Positions 43,012 to 50,584 of a DNA stretch of 50,584 bases are shown here, piece by piece (the first letter of the stretch is position 1; each line of letters begins with the position of its first letter). The stretch spans positions 1-50,584 of the forward strand of contig CAMPIM010000007.1 in NCBI GenBank assembly GCA_946886365.1. The letters run 5' to 3'. The stretch is from an uncultured Novosphingobium sp. Lineage in GTDB: Bacteria; Pseudomonadota; Alphaproteobacteria; Sphingomonadales; Sphingomonadaceae. The notes under the pieces were generated by a model. That model was not told the origin of the DNA. It saw only the letters and a program-made list of their open reading frames with translations, and did not search any database. Made by a program: the position numbers and the translations under genes.

Positions 43012-44547
43012 GTGTCCATGATCGACCGCCAACATCCAGGGGTGCCTTCGTCCATGGGGGCCGCGCCGCGCACGCTTGACTGCCGAGCGTTAATACTGGC
43101 GGCCGCTATCGTCCTTCCATCCTGGTTCGTTGCCATATATGCGCAGCCAGGGCTTGGGCGCGTGGCGGCGGCGTTATTCTTCGTCCTTGGGGTGGTAATC
43201 TGCGGTGCGCTGGGCGGGCTTGGCGCCGCACTTTTAGCGGCGACAGCGGCATTCCTGCTCTACAATTTCTACCTGGTCGAGCCCGTCTTCAGTTTCCAGA
43301 TCTCCACCGGCCGCGACATCATTCCCTTGCTCCTGTTCAGCCTGTGCGCCGTGGTCGCTGGCGTCCTTGCAGCCCGGCTGAAGGATCGGGCCAATGCGGC
43401 AAATTCCAGCAACCGACAACTAAGCAGTCTGCTCGCCATCAGCCAGTCCCTTCAGTCAGCAATGCGCGTGTCCGATATTGCCACGGCGCTCAATGAACAT
43501 CTGTCCGGAGGCGTTGGCACGACAGCAACGCTCTTCCTGGTCAAGGACGGCTCGTTCGATGCAGTCAAGGATGGACCAGATGACAGCGGCAAACTTCAAC
43601 TTGTCAGGGACGCGGCCCAATATCGCGACGGCCAACGGGAAAATGGTCCCTATACGGTTTGCCGCCTCGACAGCAGTGCCGGTTTCGAGGGAGCCGTTCT
43701 GTTTGAGTACGACCCTTCACAGCCACTGGAGCGCGCCTTCATATCGGCGCTGGCCAATCTTATCGCCCTTGCAGTTGAGCGCGCCGCTCTTTCAGAAAGT
43801 CATGCCGAGCGCCGAGCGCAGGCCCGCACCGAGGAGCTCAAGACCGCGCTGCTCTCCTCTGTCAGCCATGACTTTCGAACGCCTCTGACCGCGATCAGCG
43901 CCTCCGCATCAAGCCTCATCGAATTTCGCGAGAAGCTGGAGCCTGCCGCAGCCGAGCGCCTTCTGCGGGGCATCGTCAACGAATGCGAACGTCTGAACCG
44001 CTACACCTCCAATCTGCTGGAAATGAGCCGCTTGGAGGCAGGTCAGTCATTGGCTCGCAGGCAGACGTTGGGCGTTGCCGACACCATCGGCGCGGTAGTG
44101 CAAAGGATCCGTTCACGAGCTGGCTGCCGGGACATCGTGCGGCAGTTGAGCGGCGATGATCTTCTGGTCACCGTCGATGCGGCCATGTTCGAACTTGTGC
44201 TCGTGAACGTGCTCGACAACGCGATCATCTACAGCGAAGACGGAACGCGGATACAAGTCAATGTCGTCCGCGAGGGTGACTATTGCGTGATCACCGTGGC
44301 GGACGAGGGCCAGGGCATACCGCCCGACGATCTCGAGCGCGTGTTCACCCGCTTTTACCGCGTCTCCCGACCTCGCGCCTCACCACGGGGCAGCGGGCTC
44401 GGCCTTGCAATCGCGAAGGGGTTCACAGAAGCGCTTGGAGGCCGGATCAGGGCTGACTCTCCCGGTAGGGAAGGCCGCGGCACCACCATCACGATCATGC
44501 TCCCCCTCGCCACAGAAAACCTCGCCAAAGAAAACGCAGCCTCATGA
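43012..44547 (+). CDS. KdpD-like sensor histidine kinase lacking the Usp/KdpD N-terminal domains
   Basis: A 511-residue kinase. It opens with the DUF4118 four-helix sensor (WFVAIYAQPGLGRVAAALFF, then LLYNFYLVEPVFSFQIST), followed by a GAF-like part and a HisKA/HATPase core: SSVSHDFRTPLTAISASASS with His286, DNAIIYSEDG (N box) and GSGLGLAIAKGF (G2 box). True KdpD has about 400 extra N-terminal residues (KdpD and Usp domains); these are missing. The start may be GTG 43012 or ATG 43018. It overlaps the response regulator gene (ATGA). No kdpFABC genes are in the window. Confidence 0.9.
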   Translation: MSMIDRQHPGVPSSMGAAPRTLDCRALILAAAIVLPSWFVAIYAQPGLGRVAAALFFVLGVVICGALGGLGAALLAATAAFLLYNFYLVEPVFSFQISTGRDIIPLLLFSLCAVVAGVLAARLKDRANAANSSNRQLSSLLAISQSLQSAMRVSDIATALNEHLSGGVGTTATLFLVKDGSFDAVKDGPDDSGKLQLVRDAAQYRDGQRENGPYTVCRLDSSAGFEGAVLFEYDPSQPLERAFISALANLIALAVERAALSESHAERRAQARTEELKTALLSSVSHDFRTPLTAISASASSLIEFREKLEPAAAERLLRGIVNECERLNRYTSNLLEMSRLEAGQSLARRQTLGVADTIGAVVQRIRSRAGCRDIVRQLSGDDLLVTVDAAMFELVLVNVLDNAIIYSEDGTRIQVNVVREGDYCVITVADEGQGIPPDDLERVFTRFYRVSRPRASPRGSGLGLAIAKGFTEALGGRIRADSPGREGRGTTITIMLPLATENLAKENAAS

Positions 44548-45230
44548 CCACCCCGCACATCCTTGTTGTCGATGACGAGCCCTCGCTGGTCGACGTGCTC
44601 AAATCCGTTCTGGAAGCAGCTGGCTACATCATTACTGTCGCGCACGACGCGCGGGACGCCATGTCCGCCATCGAATCCGTGGAATTCGATCTGATTTTGC
44701 TCGACCTCGGCCTGCCCGACATCGACGGCAAGACGCTCCTTCAGCGCATCCGGCTCGACCAGGACGTGCCGATCATCGTCATTTCCGCGCGGCATCAGGA
44801 GGCGGAAAAGATCGCTGCTCTCGACGAGGGCGCGGACGATTATGTCAACAAGCCGTTCGAAATTGGCGAGTTGATGGCGCGGATGCGCGCGGCGATCCGA
44901 CGTCATTCGCTAAACAAGGCGGAGGCATCGACCTATTGTGCCGGTGGGCTGGCAATTGATTTTCCCACACGCCGAGTGACGCTGTCGGGAGAGCCGGTCA
45001 AGCTGTCGCCGAAGGAGTATGATCTTCTCCAAACATTGGCGCGAAAGGCCGGACAGGTCGTGACCCACAAGCGATTGCTGGCGGCGGGCTGGGGAGCAGA
45101 GGCAACCGACACCCAATATCTGCGCGTCTACATCGGCCTCCTGCGCCAAAAGATCGAGCAGGATCCTTCCGATCCCATCCTCCTTCTTACCGAACCGGGT
45201 GTCGGATACCGCCTGATCGCGGCCAGCTGA
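44544..45230 (+). CDS. KdpE-like response regulator (OmpR/PhoB family)
   Basis: A 228-residue regulator. The receiver has DDEP at the N-terminus, Asp54 in LLDLGLPDIDG and Lys in VNKPFEIGEL. The winged-helix output domain shows LSPKEYDLLQTLARKAGQVV and DTQYLRVYIGLLRQKIEQDP, very close to KdpE. It is coupled to the kinase by ATGA. Its target may be potassium transport elsewhere in the genome or the adjacent trehalose gene, which is decayed. It ends two bases before the otsA remnant's former start. Confidence 0.92.
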   Translation: MTTPHILVVDDEPSLVDVLKSVLEAAGYIITVAHDARDAMSAIESVEFDLILLDLGLPDIDGKTLLQRIRLDQDVPIIVISARHQEAEKIAALDEGADDYVNKPFEIGELMARMRAAIRRHSLNKAEASTYCAGGLAIDFPTRRVTLSGEPVKLSPKEYDLLQTLARKAGQVVTHKRLLAAGWGAEATDTQYLRVYIGLLRQKIEQDPSDPILLLTEPGVGYRLIAAS

Positions 45231-45231
45231 C

Positions 45232-45744
45232 ATAAGTCGCCTGATCGTCGTTTCCAATCGGGTCCAGCCGACGAGTCTTCATGATGGCGGGGGCAGCCAA
45301 GGTGGGCTTTCTGTCGCGCTTTCCGCTGCGCTGCGAGAGGACGGCGGGATCTGGTTCGGCTGGTCAGGCGAAGTGACAGAGAACTACACCGGAGGCATGC
45401 ACTTCGAAAATCCCTACAGCTGCGAAGAGGTTTCCGAGGCGATCATTCAGGCGCTGGCGATGCCCCTGCAGGAACGCCAGCGACGCTGGCGCCAACTGAA
45501 CGACACCGTCTGTTCTCAGGATGCAGCCTGGTGGCGCAAAATGTTCATCAACTTCCTGAGCGAAACGCCTGCAGCACCACCCATCAGATCATGGCCCGGC
45601 GGAGCCGAGAAAGCTTGTTGCTCCTTCCACTGTCATGGCGCCGTCGACGCAGGGAAGGTGCCCACCAAATTTTCGAGGAAAGGAGTTTTCGGGAAGTCGC
45701 TGCCGCGCCATCCTAATCGCCGTCTGCACAAGGGCAGCGTATAG
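45232..45744 (+). pseudogene. otsA: Trehalose-6-phosphate synthase remnant: start codon lost, middle deleted
   Basis: The plus frame from 45232 reads SRLIVVSNRVQPTSLHDGGG, then SVALSAALRED-GIWFGWSG, the N-terminus of OtsA (GT20). The codon where Met should be is ATA. After about residue 55 (EVTENYTGGMHFE) the frame passes without a stop into NPYSCEEVSEAIIQALAMPL and WRKMFINFL, which belong to the last 60 residues of OtsA. About 350-380 central residues, with all sugar-nucleotide and acceptor site residues, are missing. The open frame then runs on to a stop at 45744 through unrelated sequence. The gene cannot make trehalose phosphate. Confidence 0.85.
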
Positions 45745-46015
45745 TTGTCGGCGGACTTCTACATCACCGGTTTGACAATCCAGTTCTGCGAAGGCTCCCG
45801 CAGCCGCGCTTCAACCTGTGATCGAGCAGAACGCACAGCTGGCGTTTCCCACCGCTCATTTGCCAGGATGGCGCCGTGTGCCTCAGTGAAAACAAGATTT
45901 CCGCTACCGTTCAACAACATTTCTCCGCAGATGGCTCTTCGCTCATCATGGGCAGAATAGCACAACAGTCCCGGCAGCGTTTTTATGAGATTTCTATGAA
46001 AGCCAACGTTGAACT
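45745..46015. other. Intergenic stretch
   Basis: No gene that I can support. A minus-strand frame at 45759-45965 (68 codons, TTG start) has plausible composition, but no family match and no good ribosome binding site. Confidence 0.4.
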
Positions 46016-46631
46016 TTATATCCCAGTGCCCATGTAGGGAGCGTTACGGAGAAGCCTCGCAAGATGCGCTGCATTCGAAGCTACCAGCTTCACTGGCGAA
46101 GACACCTTCTCAGGCACTTGCGCCGGTTCCCTGAAATCAGTTGAACCCGTCGCTTCCTCAACCCAGACGACTGCCGAAGCGGGGATCGTCCAACCGACAT
46201 CGTTCAATGCCTGATAAAGATGGGCACTGATGCCGTGCGCGCCGTCTTCATTGCCAACGATGGCGGCGACCGCGACCTTGCCGTAGCTGGGCATGCGCCC
46301 CTGCTCGTCCGTCTCGCTCAAGAACGCGTCCATTCGCTCCAGCACCCGCTTGGCGACGCTCGACATCTGCCCGAGCCACACCCCGTCCCGAAAATCAGGA
46401 TGTCCGCCGTGAGGATTCGGCGGCGAAGTTCGGGCCATTCGTCGCCCGGCCCCTCATCTGACGTGACCCCCGGCTCGGTATATGGTCGGAGACGTGGACC
46501 ACTTCGGCAAGATCAGCGCCATGTTTCGAAAAGGCTTGTCCGAGCACGCCTATCATTCGATTGGTCGACGAACTTTCTCCGCCAGAGCCGCTCTTGAGCG
46601 TGCAGTTGAGGGCAATGGTTTTGAGCGGCAT
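46016..46631 (-). pseudogene. NADPH-dependent FMN reductase/flavodoxin-like gene, two frameshifts
   Basis: Three frames must be joined to rebuild the protein. The first, from ATG 46631, begins MPLKTIALNCTLKSG and includes SSSTNRMIGVLGQAFSKHGA (FMN-binding loop). The second (about 46480-46392) gives GDEWPELRRRILTADILIFG. The third, to the stop at 46016, gives VWLGQMSSVAKRVLERMDAF and VAVAAIVGNEDGAHGISAHL. Breaks lie near 46480 and 46385, the latter beside a run of Gs. The family reduces FMN or quinones with NAD(P)H. The high conservation of each piece suggests recent loss or sequencing error. Confidence 0.8.
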
Positions 46632-46826
46632 GGCCTGATCTCCTCGGTCCCGCTCCACCAACACCCACCAGAATTGAAATGTTTCGTGCAATCATCCGCC
46701 CGGCAGACGCCAGCTAACACGAGCGGCACGGAACGTCAGGGCCCAGCCGGCGTTGCCCAGACAAACAGCGGAATGCCTCGCCAGGAGCTCTCCCGGCTGG
46801 CCATCACGAGATCAGGAGACCAAGCC

Positions 46827-47213
46827 ATGTCCATTCACAAGATGATCGCGCTGCACCCGGAGGTGAAGGACGCCAATGAAGAACTGGCGACCGCCGCACG
46901 CCACGCCATGTTCTGTTCCGTCATGTGCATTTCCTGCGCCGACGCCTGCTCGGCCGAGCAGATGGACATGCGGCAGTGCATCCGCAGCTGCCTGGACTGC
47001 GCTGACATATGCGGGGCGACCGCGAAGCTAGCCGTGAGGAGGACTGCGCAGAATGTGGCCGTGCTGCGTTCCATGATCGAAACCTGCATCCGCGCCTGTG
47101 AATTGTGCGCAGAGGAATGCGCGCGACATGAGCATGAACATTGCCGCCTCTGCGCGGAAATGTGCCGCGAATGCGCCGAGGATTGCCTTAAAGCGCTGCC
47201 CACGATCCAGTGA
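46827..47213 (+). CDS. Cys-rich four-helix-bundle copper-storage protein (Csp-like)
   Basis: A protein of 128 residues with 17 cysteines arranged in CxxxCxxC-type spacings along four helices: FCSVMCISCADAC, QCIRSCLDCADIC, TCIRACELCAEEC and HCRLCAEMCRECAEDC. This is the pattern of Csp proteins, which bind many Cu(I) ions inside the bundle. There is no Tat or Sec signal, so it is a cytosolic Csp3-like form. AGGAG lies nine bases before ATG 46827. It should buffer copper and stop it from poisoning the cell. No copper regulator or ATPase is adjacent. Confidence 0.9.
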   Translation: MSIHKMIALHPEVKDANEELATAARHAMFCSVMCISCADACSAEQMDMRQCIRSCLDCADICGATAKLAVRRTAQNVAVLRSMIETCIRACELCAEECARHEHEHCRLCAEMCRECAEDCLKALPTIQ

Positions 47214-47250
47214 ATGGCATTATCCGCCAAGCGCGGCGACGGGCGCCGCC

Positions 47251-48327
47251 TCAATCCGTCCTGATGATCGCGCGCGTGACATTGCCCATGAGCCGCATGC
47301 GGGTCGGGATCGGCACGCGCGTGCTCGCGATCATCACCGCCACGGCGTAGCGATGACCTTCGGGCGAGACGAGAACCCCCACATCATTATAGCCTGTGGA
47401 GAGGTTCCCCAGTTCCTGCCCCGTCCCTGTCTTGTGCGCCAGCGTCCAGCCGCCGCGAAGCCCCGACCGAAGGCGAAGCGGGCCGGTCCTGCTCGCGCGC
47501 ATCAGGCTGAGAAGATGTCGCGTTGAAGCTGCGCTCAGCAGCTTCCCCTTCTTGAGCAGCATCAGGCCCTTGGTGATGCCGTCGGCCGATGCTCCGTCAT
47601 AGGGAGCGGCAAGATAGCGCTTCAGGGCTCGGTTGCGGGCGGCATAGGGCATGGCTGCGCGCGCTTTCAAAAAGCCCCAGCCGCCTGCCCATTCGGGTCG
47701 CCACTCCAGCCCTGCCGTTTTCGCCTGGAGCTTGCGCTCTCCAGGACCGAAGCCGACATCGTCTATGCCCTTGCGCGCGAGCATGGCGCGGATCGCCTGG
47801 GGACCGCCCACTTTCCACAGCAGAACATCATTGCAGCTGTTGGCGCTGCGCGTCAGCGCCATTTTCAGCAGGTGGCCGATCGTCGTGCGATAACCGGCCT
47901 TCGTCACGAGAGGCCGAATGGGCTGATGGAAGACGGTCAGGTCGGATTTCCTGACGGTCACAGGATCTGACAAGGATAATTTGCCGTGATCGACCGCATC
48001 CATGACCGCAATCGCCACCCACAATTTGCTGACGCTCTGTTGCGGGACGAGCCGGTCTCCGTTGAACGACACGGTCCAGCCCTCATCCATGTCGCGCACC
48101 GAAATGCCAACCTGCCCGTTAAATGCTTCGCCCAGACCCTGCAACGCGTTGAGAAGGTCGGCGGGAGGCTGCGGATGCTCCGCTGCGGTTGGCTCTGCCG
48201 CCTTCGTGAGTTGTTTTACAGAAGCTGCATGGGCGGCGGACTCGAGGCGCGCCCCGGGCGCGCAGCTCATGAGCAACGACAATAGCAAGGGAGCCGTGAA
48301 AAAGCGGCTTGGATGAGCGACCGGCAA
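47251..48327 (-). CDS. Class A beta-lactamase-like serine hydrolase, predicted lipoprotein
   Basis: A protein of 358 residues. The start is TTG 48327 because GAGGG lies six bases upstream and the reading gives a signal with lipobox LLMSC. The active-site motifs of the beta-lactamase/PBP fold are present: QQSVSKLW with Ser98 and Lys101, RSANSCND (SxN motif) and HKTGTGQE (KTG). The omega loop region reads GLEWRPEWAGGW; by eye the position of the general-base Glu166 is Arg, so hydrolysis of beta-lactams is uncertain. It could be a beta-lactamase or a peptidoglycan-active relative. Confidence 0.8.
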   Translation of the reverse strand: MPVAHPSRFFTAPLLLSLLMSCAPGARLESAAHAASVKQLTKAAEPTAAEHPQPPADLLNALQGLGEAFNGQVGISVRDMDEGWTVSFNGDRLVPQQSVSKLWVAIAVMDAVDHGKLSLSDPVTVRKSDLTVFHQPIRPLVTKAGYRTTIGHLLKMALTRSANSCNDVLLWKVGGPQAIRAMLARKGIDDVGFGPGERKLQAKTAGLEWRPEWAGGWGFLKARAAMPYAARNRALKRYLAAPYDGASADGITKGLMLLKKGKLLSAASTRHLLSLMRASRTGPLRLRSGLRGGWTLAHKTGTGQELGNLSTGYNDVGVLVSPEGHRYAVAVMIASTRVPIPTRMRLMGNVTRAIIRTD

Positions 48328-48545
48328 TGTAAACCCTCTTCGCGCAAGTTGGAGGAAGCAGGCTGAGCAAGCCCATCGATCCGAATTGATCGCCGCCGTT
48401 GCGATGATTTGACCGCGGTGGCGCAGACAATCTGATAAACCCTGATGCTGGAGTTTTTCAATGGCTTGGCCTAAGATTGTTCCCGACGAGGCTCCTGTCC
48501 GGTCATTATCCGCCGAGATCCGCATTCATTTGTCGAGGATAGCTC

Positions 48546-48923
48546 ATGCCCAGAATTTTCCACGCAGCCGCTCCTTTGCTTTTCCTGACCGCCTTCCCGG
48601 TCGTAGCATCGAGCAGCGGCCAATCGGTGGCAGCTTCGACCGTTGGCACGCCGGAATTTTCACCCCGGCAAATTCATGCCTATGCGTCCGCCCTGTTGGA
48701 GATTCAGAAGATGAGGCAGGTCGTCTCCGCACGCGCGGCGAAACTGGAGCCGGGCAAGGCTGCCCTGCTCAAGAGCGAGGCGAAGGCCGAAATGATCCGC
48801 ATCGTGCAGAAACACGGGCTGGAGTTGAAGAACTTCAACGCGATCAGCGCCAAGGTCGAGCAGCAGCGCAAGCTTCGGCATCAGGTAAAGCAGCTCATGA
48901 TGGAACAGCTTCTTTCCACCTGA
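48546..48923 (+). CDS. DUF4168 exported protein
   Basis: A 125-residue protein with a signal peptide (LLFLTAFPVVASS) and a helical DUF4168 domain (FSPRQIHAYASALLEIQKMR, IVQKHGLELKNFNAI). Function unknown. GAGGA lies before the ATG. It is divergent from the beta-lactamase-like gene. Confidence 0.82.
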   Translation: MPRIFHAAAPLLFLTAFPVVASSSGQSVAASTVGTPEFSPRQIHAYASALLEIQKMRQVVSARAAKLEPGKAALLKSEAKAEMIRIVQKHGLELKNFNAISAKVEQQRKLRHQVKQLMMEQLLST

Positions 48924-49029
48924 ACTGGTCTGGCTCCTTCAGGGATACTTCAACGGACTTTCGACAATAGCGCAGCCCTGCCGTTACAATCAGGATCATA
49001 GCGCGCAAGTGACATGTAAGGAGGTAATC

Positions 49030-49404
49030 ATGGGCCGACCTTTCTTTCTCATGCTCTTGGCGGCGGCGGTGCCCAGCCCCGGCCACACCGCAGAGCCGAC
49101 GCGAGAAATTCCCGCTTTTTTCTCGGGCAATCAACTGTTCAAAATCTGCTCGAATCCCAATTACGGCCAATGCTCCATGTACGTCGCTGGCGTCATCGAC
49201 GGAATTTTCCTGGCGGACGGCGAGGGCGGCAGGCAGTCGCTGTGCCGTAGCGCAATCACCAACCAGAGTGCGGCGGAACTGGTGCTGAGCAAGCTCTCAG
49301 ATGACACCGCCTTGCGTGACCTCTCCGCCGCAGCCGCCGTTCGGGCGGCAGTCGCTGATCGACTATCCTGCCCGGCTTCCCCCACCCTCGCCGAACATTC
49401 CTGA
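49030..49404 (+). CDS. Rap1a/Tai-like exported protein
   Basis: A protein of 124 residues, start fixed by a perfect AAGGAGG five bases before ATG 49030. After a signal peptide the domain reads FFSGNQLFKICSNPNYGQCS, MYVAGVIDG and the late LSCPAS, with four Cys. This is the Rap1a/Tai pattern, first known from immunity proteins to type VI amidase effectors but now found in many solitary periplasmic proteins. No effector gene is adjacent, so immunity is only one option. Confidence 0.75.
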   Translation: MGRPFFLMLLAAAVPSPGHTAEPTREIPAFFSGNQLFKICSNPNYGQCSMYVAGVIDGIFLADGEGGRQSLCRSAITNQSAAELVLSKLSDDTALRDLSAAAAVRAAVADRLSCPASPTLAEHS

Positions 49405-49423
49405 TCACATCCGCGTAAACGGT

Positions 49424-50584
49424 TCAGCCACTATTGGCACGGATACGCACCGGCACGGATTTGGCGGCGGGCGTCTTTGACAGCTTGTCGTGGTGGGGGA
49501 GCGGCACAAGCGGGTTCATCTCTGGATAATAGGCCGCGACACATCCGCGCGGCAGGGAAAAGGGCGTTACAGTCAGGCCGCCTACTTCGCGATGTACCCC
49601 GTCTTGCGCATCGCTGACCAGCGCCACTACCTGCCCTTCCATCAGACCCGCGCGGACGATCTCTTCTGGGCTCATGAGCAGCACGTCGCGTGTGCCCTCA
49701 ACACCACGCAAGCGATCGGAATAGCCGTATATTGTGGTGTTGAACTGGTCGTTGGATCGCAGCGTGATGAGCCGGTATCGTCCCGGCGCGTCTTCAAAGC
49801 CGCAGCTCGAAAGCGTCGTGGGCACGGTGAATTCCGCCTTGCCGCTTTCGGTTTTCCAGATCCGCTCGCGCGCCTTGTTTCCGCGATAGAAGCCGCCGGG
49901 GGTGAACAGCCGATTGTTGAAATCGGTGAACTTGTCGGGATAGCTCGCCTCTATGAGATCGCGCACCTCGCCATAGTCACCGACCCATTCATCCCATTTG
50001 ACATGGGGGTTCTGGGGCAGCGTTTCCTTGGCGATGCCGGCGACGATCGCCAGTTCGGAAAGCAGATGCTCGCTTGCGGGCTTACGCTTGCCGACCGAGC
50101 CATGGATGCAGGACAGGCTGTCTTCGATCGTCACGGTCTGCGGGCCGCTCGACTGCGTATCCGCTTCCGACCGGCCGAGGCAGGGCAGCAGATAAGCGAC
50201 CTCGCCATTGATGAGGTGGCTGCGGTTGAGTCTCGTGGCGATCTGGACGGTAAGGCGCATTGTCGGCCAGGCTACCTCCATCTTCTCCCGTTCCGGAATG
50301 GCGCGCACGAAATTGCCGCCGAGGCTGACGAAAGCCTTTACCTTGCCCGCGATGATCCCTTCACAGGCTTCGACCGTGTTCATGCCCTTTTCCATCGGTG
50401 GCTCGAAATCGAACAGCCTCTTCAGCCGGTCATTAGGCACCAGTTCCGGCTTTTCCGAGATGCCGACGGTCCGCTGCCCCTGCACGTTGGAATGCCCGCG
50501 CACCGGCGATACGCCCGCCCCCTCCCGCCCGATATTGCCGCGCATCAAGAGCAGGTTCACCAGCATGCCGATGGTCTGCGATCC
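49424..50584 (-). CDS. FdhF/YdeP-family molybdopterin oxidoreductase, 3' part only
   Basis: The frame is open from the window edge to the stop at 49424 (386 codons). It covers the second half of a FdhF/YdeP-type enzyme: LLMRGNIGREGAGVSPVRGH at the visible start, SLGGNFVRAIPERE, LPCLGRSEADTQSSGPQTVT, and the molybdopterin-dinucleotide-binding C-terminus with LITLRSNDQFNTTIYGYSDR and GCVAAYYPEMNPLVPLPHHD. The N-terminal cluster domain and start lie outside. YdeP-type proteins are associated with acid resistance; the substrate is not known. Confidence 0.92.
   Translation of the reverse strand, partial: GSQTIGMLVNLLLMRGNIGREGAGVSPVRGHSNVQGQRTVGISEKPELVPNDRLKRLFDFEPPMEKGMNTVEACEGIIAGKVKAFVSLGGNFVRAIPEREKMEVAWPTMRLTVQIATRLNRSHLINGEVAYLLPCLGRSEADTQSSGPQTVTIEDSLSCIHGSVGKRKPASEHLLSELAIVAGIAKETLPQNPHVKWDEWVGDYGEVRDLIEASYPDKFTDFNNRLFTPGGFYRGNKARERIWKTESGKAEFTVPTTLSSCGFEDAPGRYRLITLRSNDQFNTTIYGYSDRLRGVEGTRDVLLMSPEEIVRAGLMEGQVVALVSDAQDGVHREVGGLTVTPFSLPRGCVAAYYPEMNPLVPLPHHDKLSKTPAAKSVPVRIRANSG

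Noticed and set aside
45759..45965. Possible small minus-strand gene of 68 codons
   Set aside because: TTG start without a ribosome binding site and no recognised family; composition alone is not enough.
1..50584. CRISPR arrays, rRNA genes, insertion sequences and riboswitches
   Set aside because: None recognised: no regular repeat-spacer pattern, no rRNA sequence, no transposase frame with inverted repeats, no known riboswitch core.

Overview
The window is high-GC DNA with gene content typical of a sphingomonad (Sphingobium/Sphingomonas type alphaproteobacterium). The pointers are periplasmic PQQ-dependent sugar oxidation, an AraD1-type pentose pathway, a KdpD/KdpE-like pair, a DUF2924/DUF3489/serine-recombinase module and many ATGA/GTGA stop-start overlaps. 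The assignment rests on protein families, not on a 16S or marker gene.

Region 1 (0.4-16.5 kb) is sugar catabolism. After a decayed SDR gene and a TetR regulator comes a five-gene minus-strand operon: MFS transporter, Gfo/Idh/MocA oxidoreductase, TIM-barrel isomerase/epimerase, PQQ dehydrogenase with a cytochrome c domain inside the propeller, and a separate cytochrome c. It looks like a periplasmic plus cytoplasmic sugar-oxidation route. Then come a ThuA remnant, an XRE regulator, a truncated PD-(D/E)XK-type gene, a GntR/FCD regulator, and an AraD1 plus aldehyde dehydrogenase pair whose partner IlvD/EDD dehydratase is reduced to a stub. A plus-strand ThuA protein and a Tat-exported GH2 glycosidase follow. 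The two promoters of this last section share an identical 15-bp element.

Region 2 (16.5-21.2 kb) is a graveyard: a broken ParB-like gene, a serine recombinase without its catalytic domain, an intact DUF2924 gene, a frameshifted DUF3489 gene, a frameshifted gluconate-2-dehydrogenase-subunit-3-like gene and a stub of a thiamine-diphosphate enzyme.

Region 3 (21.2-30.9 kb) is the centrepiece: a sensory-rhodopsin-transducer-like protein, a MarR/EctR regulator and a compact eight-gene ectoine/hydroxyectoine operon (ectABCD, specialised aspartokinase, two MFS transporters of which one is ProP-like, and an MscS-type channel). One transcript could therefore cover synthesis, uptake and emergency release of the compatible solute. 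ectA lacks a canonical start codon at the expected N-terminus.

Region 4 (30.9-45.7 kb) is envelope and transport: an L,D-transpeptidase convergent on the channel gene, a coupled DUF421-DUF2254-AI-2E trio, membrane-bound PQQ glucose dehydrogenase, a CDF metal exporter, an SLC13 permease, two exported or anchored proteins of unknown function, a single-domain response regulator, and a KdpDE-like pair followed by a trehalose-6-phosphate synthase gene reduced to its two ends. Region 5 (45.7-50.6 kb) holds a twice-frameshifted FMN-reductase gene, a cytosolic copper-storage-like protein, a class-A-beta-lactamase-like lipoprotein, two small exported proteins and the 3' part of a YdeP/FdhF-type molybdopterin oxidoreductase that runs off the window.

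A recurring oddity is genes that keep both ends but have lost the middle (otsA, the IlvD/EDD dehydratase, the recombinase, probably the SDR), along with several one- or two-base frameshifts. The three internal losses in osmolyte, pentose and recombination genes deserve a check for real decay versus assembly artefact.
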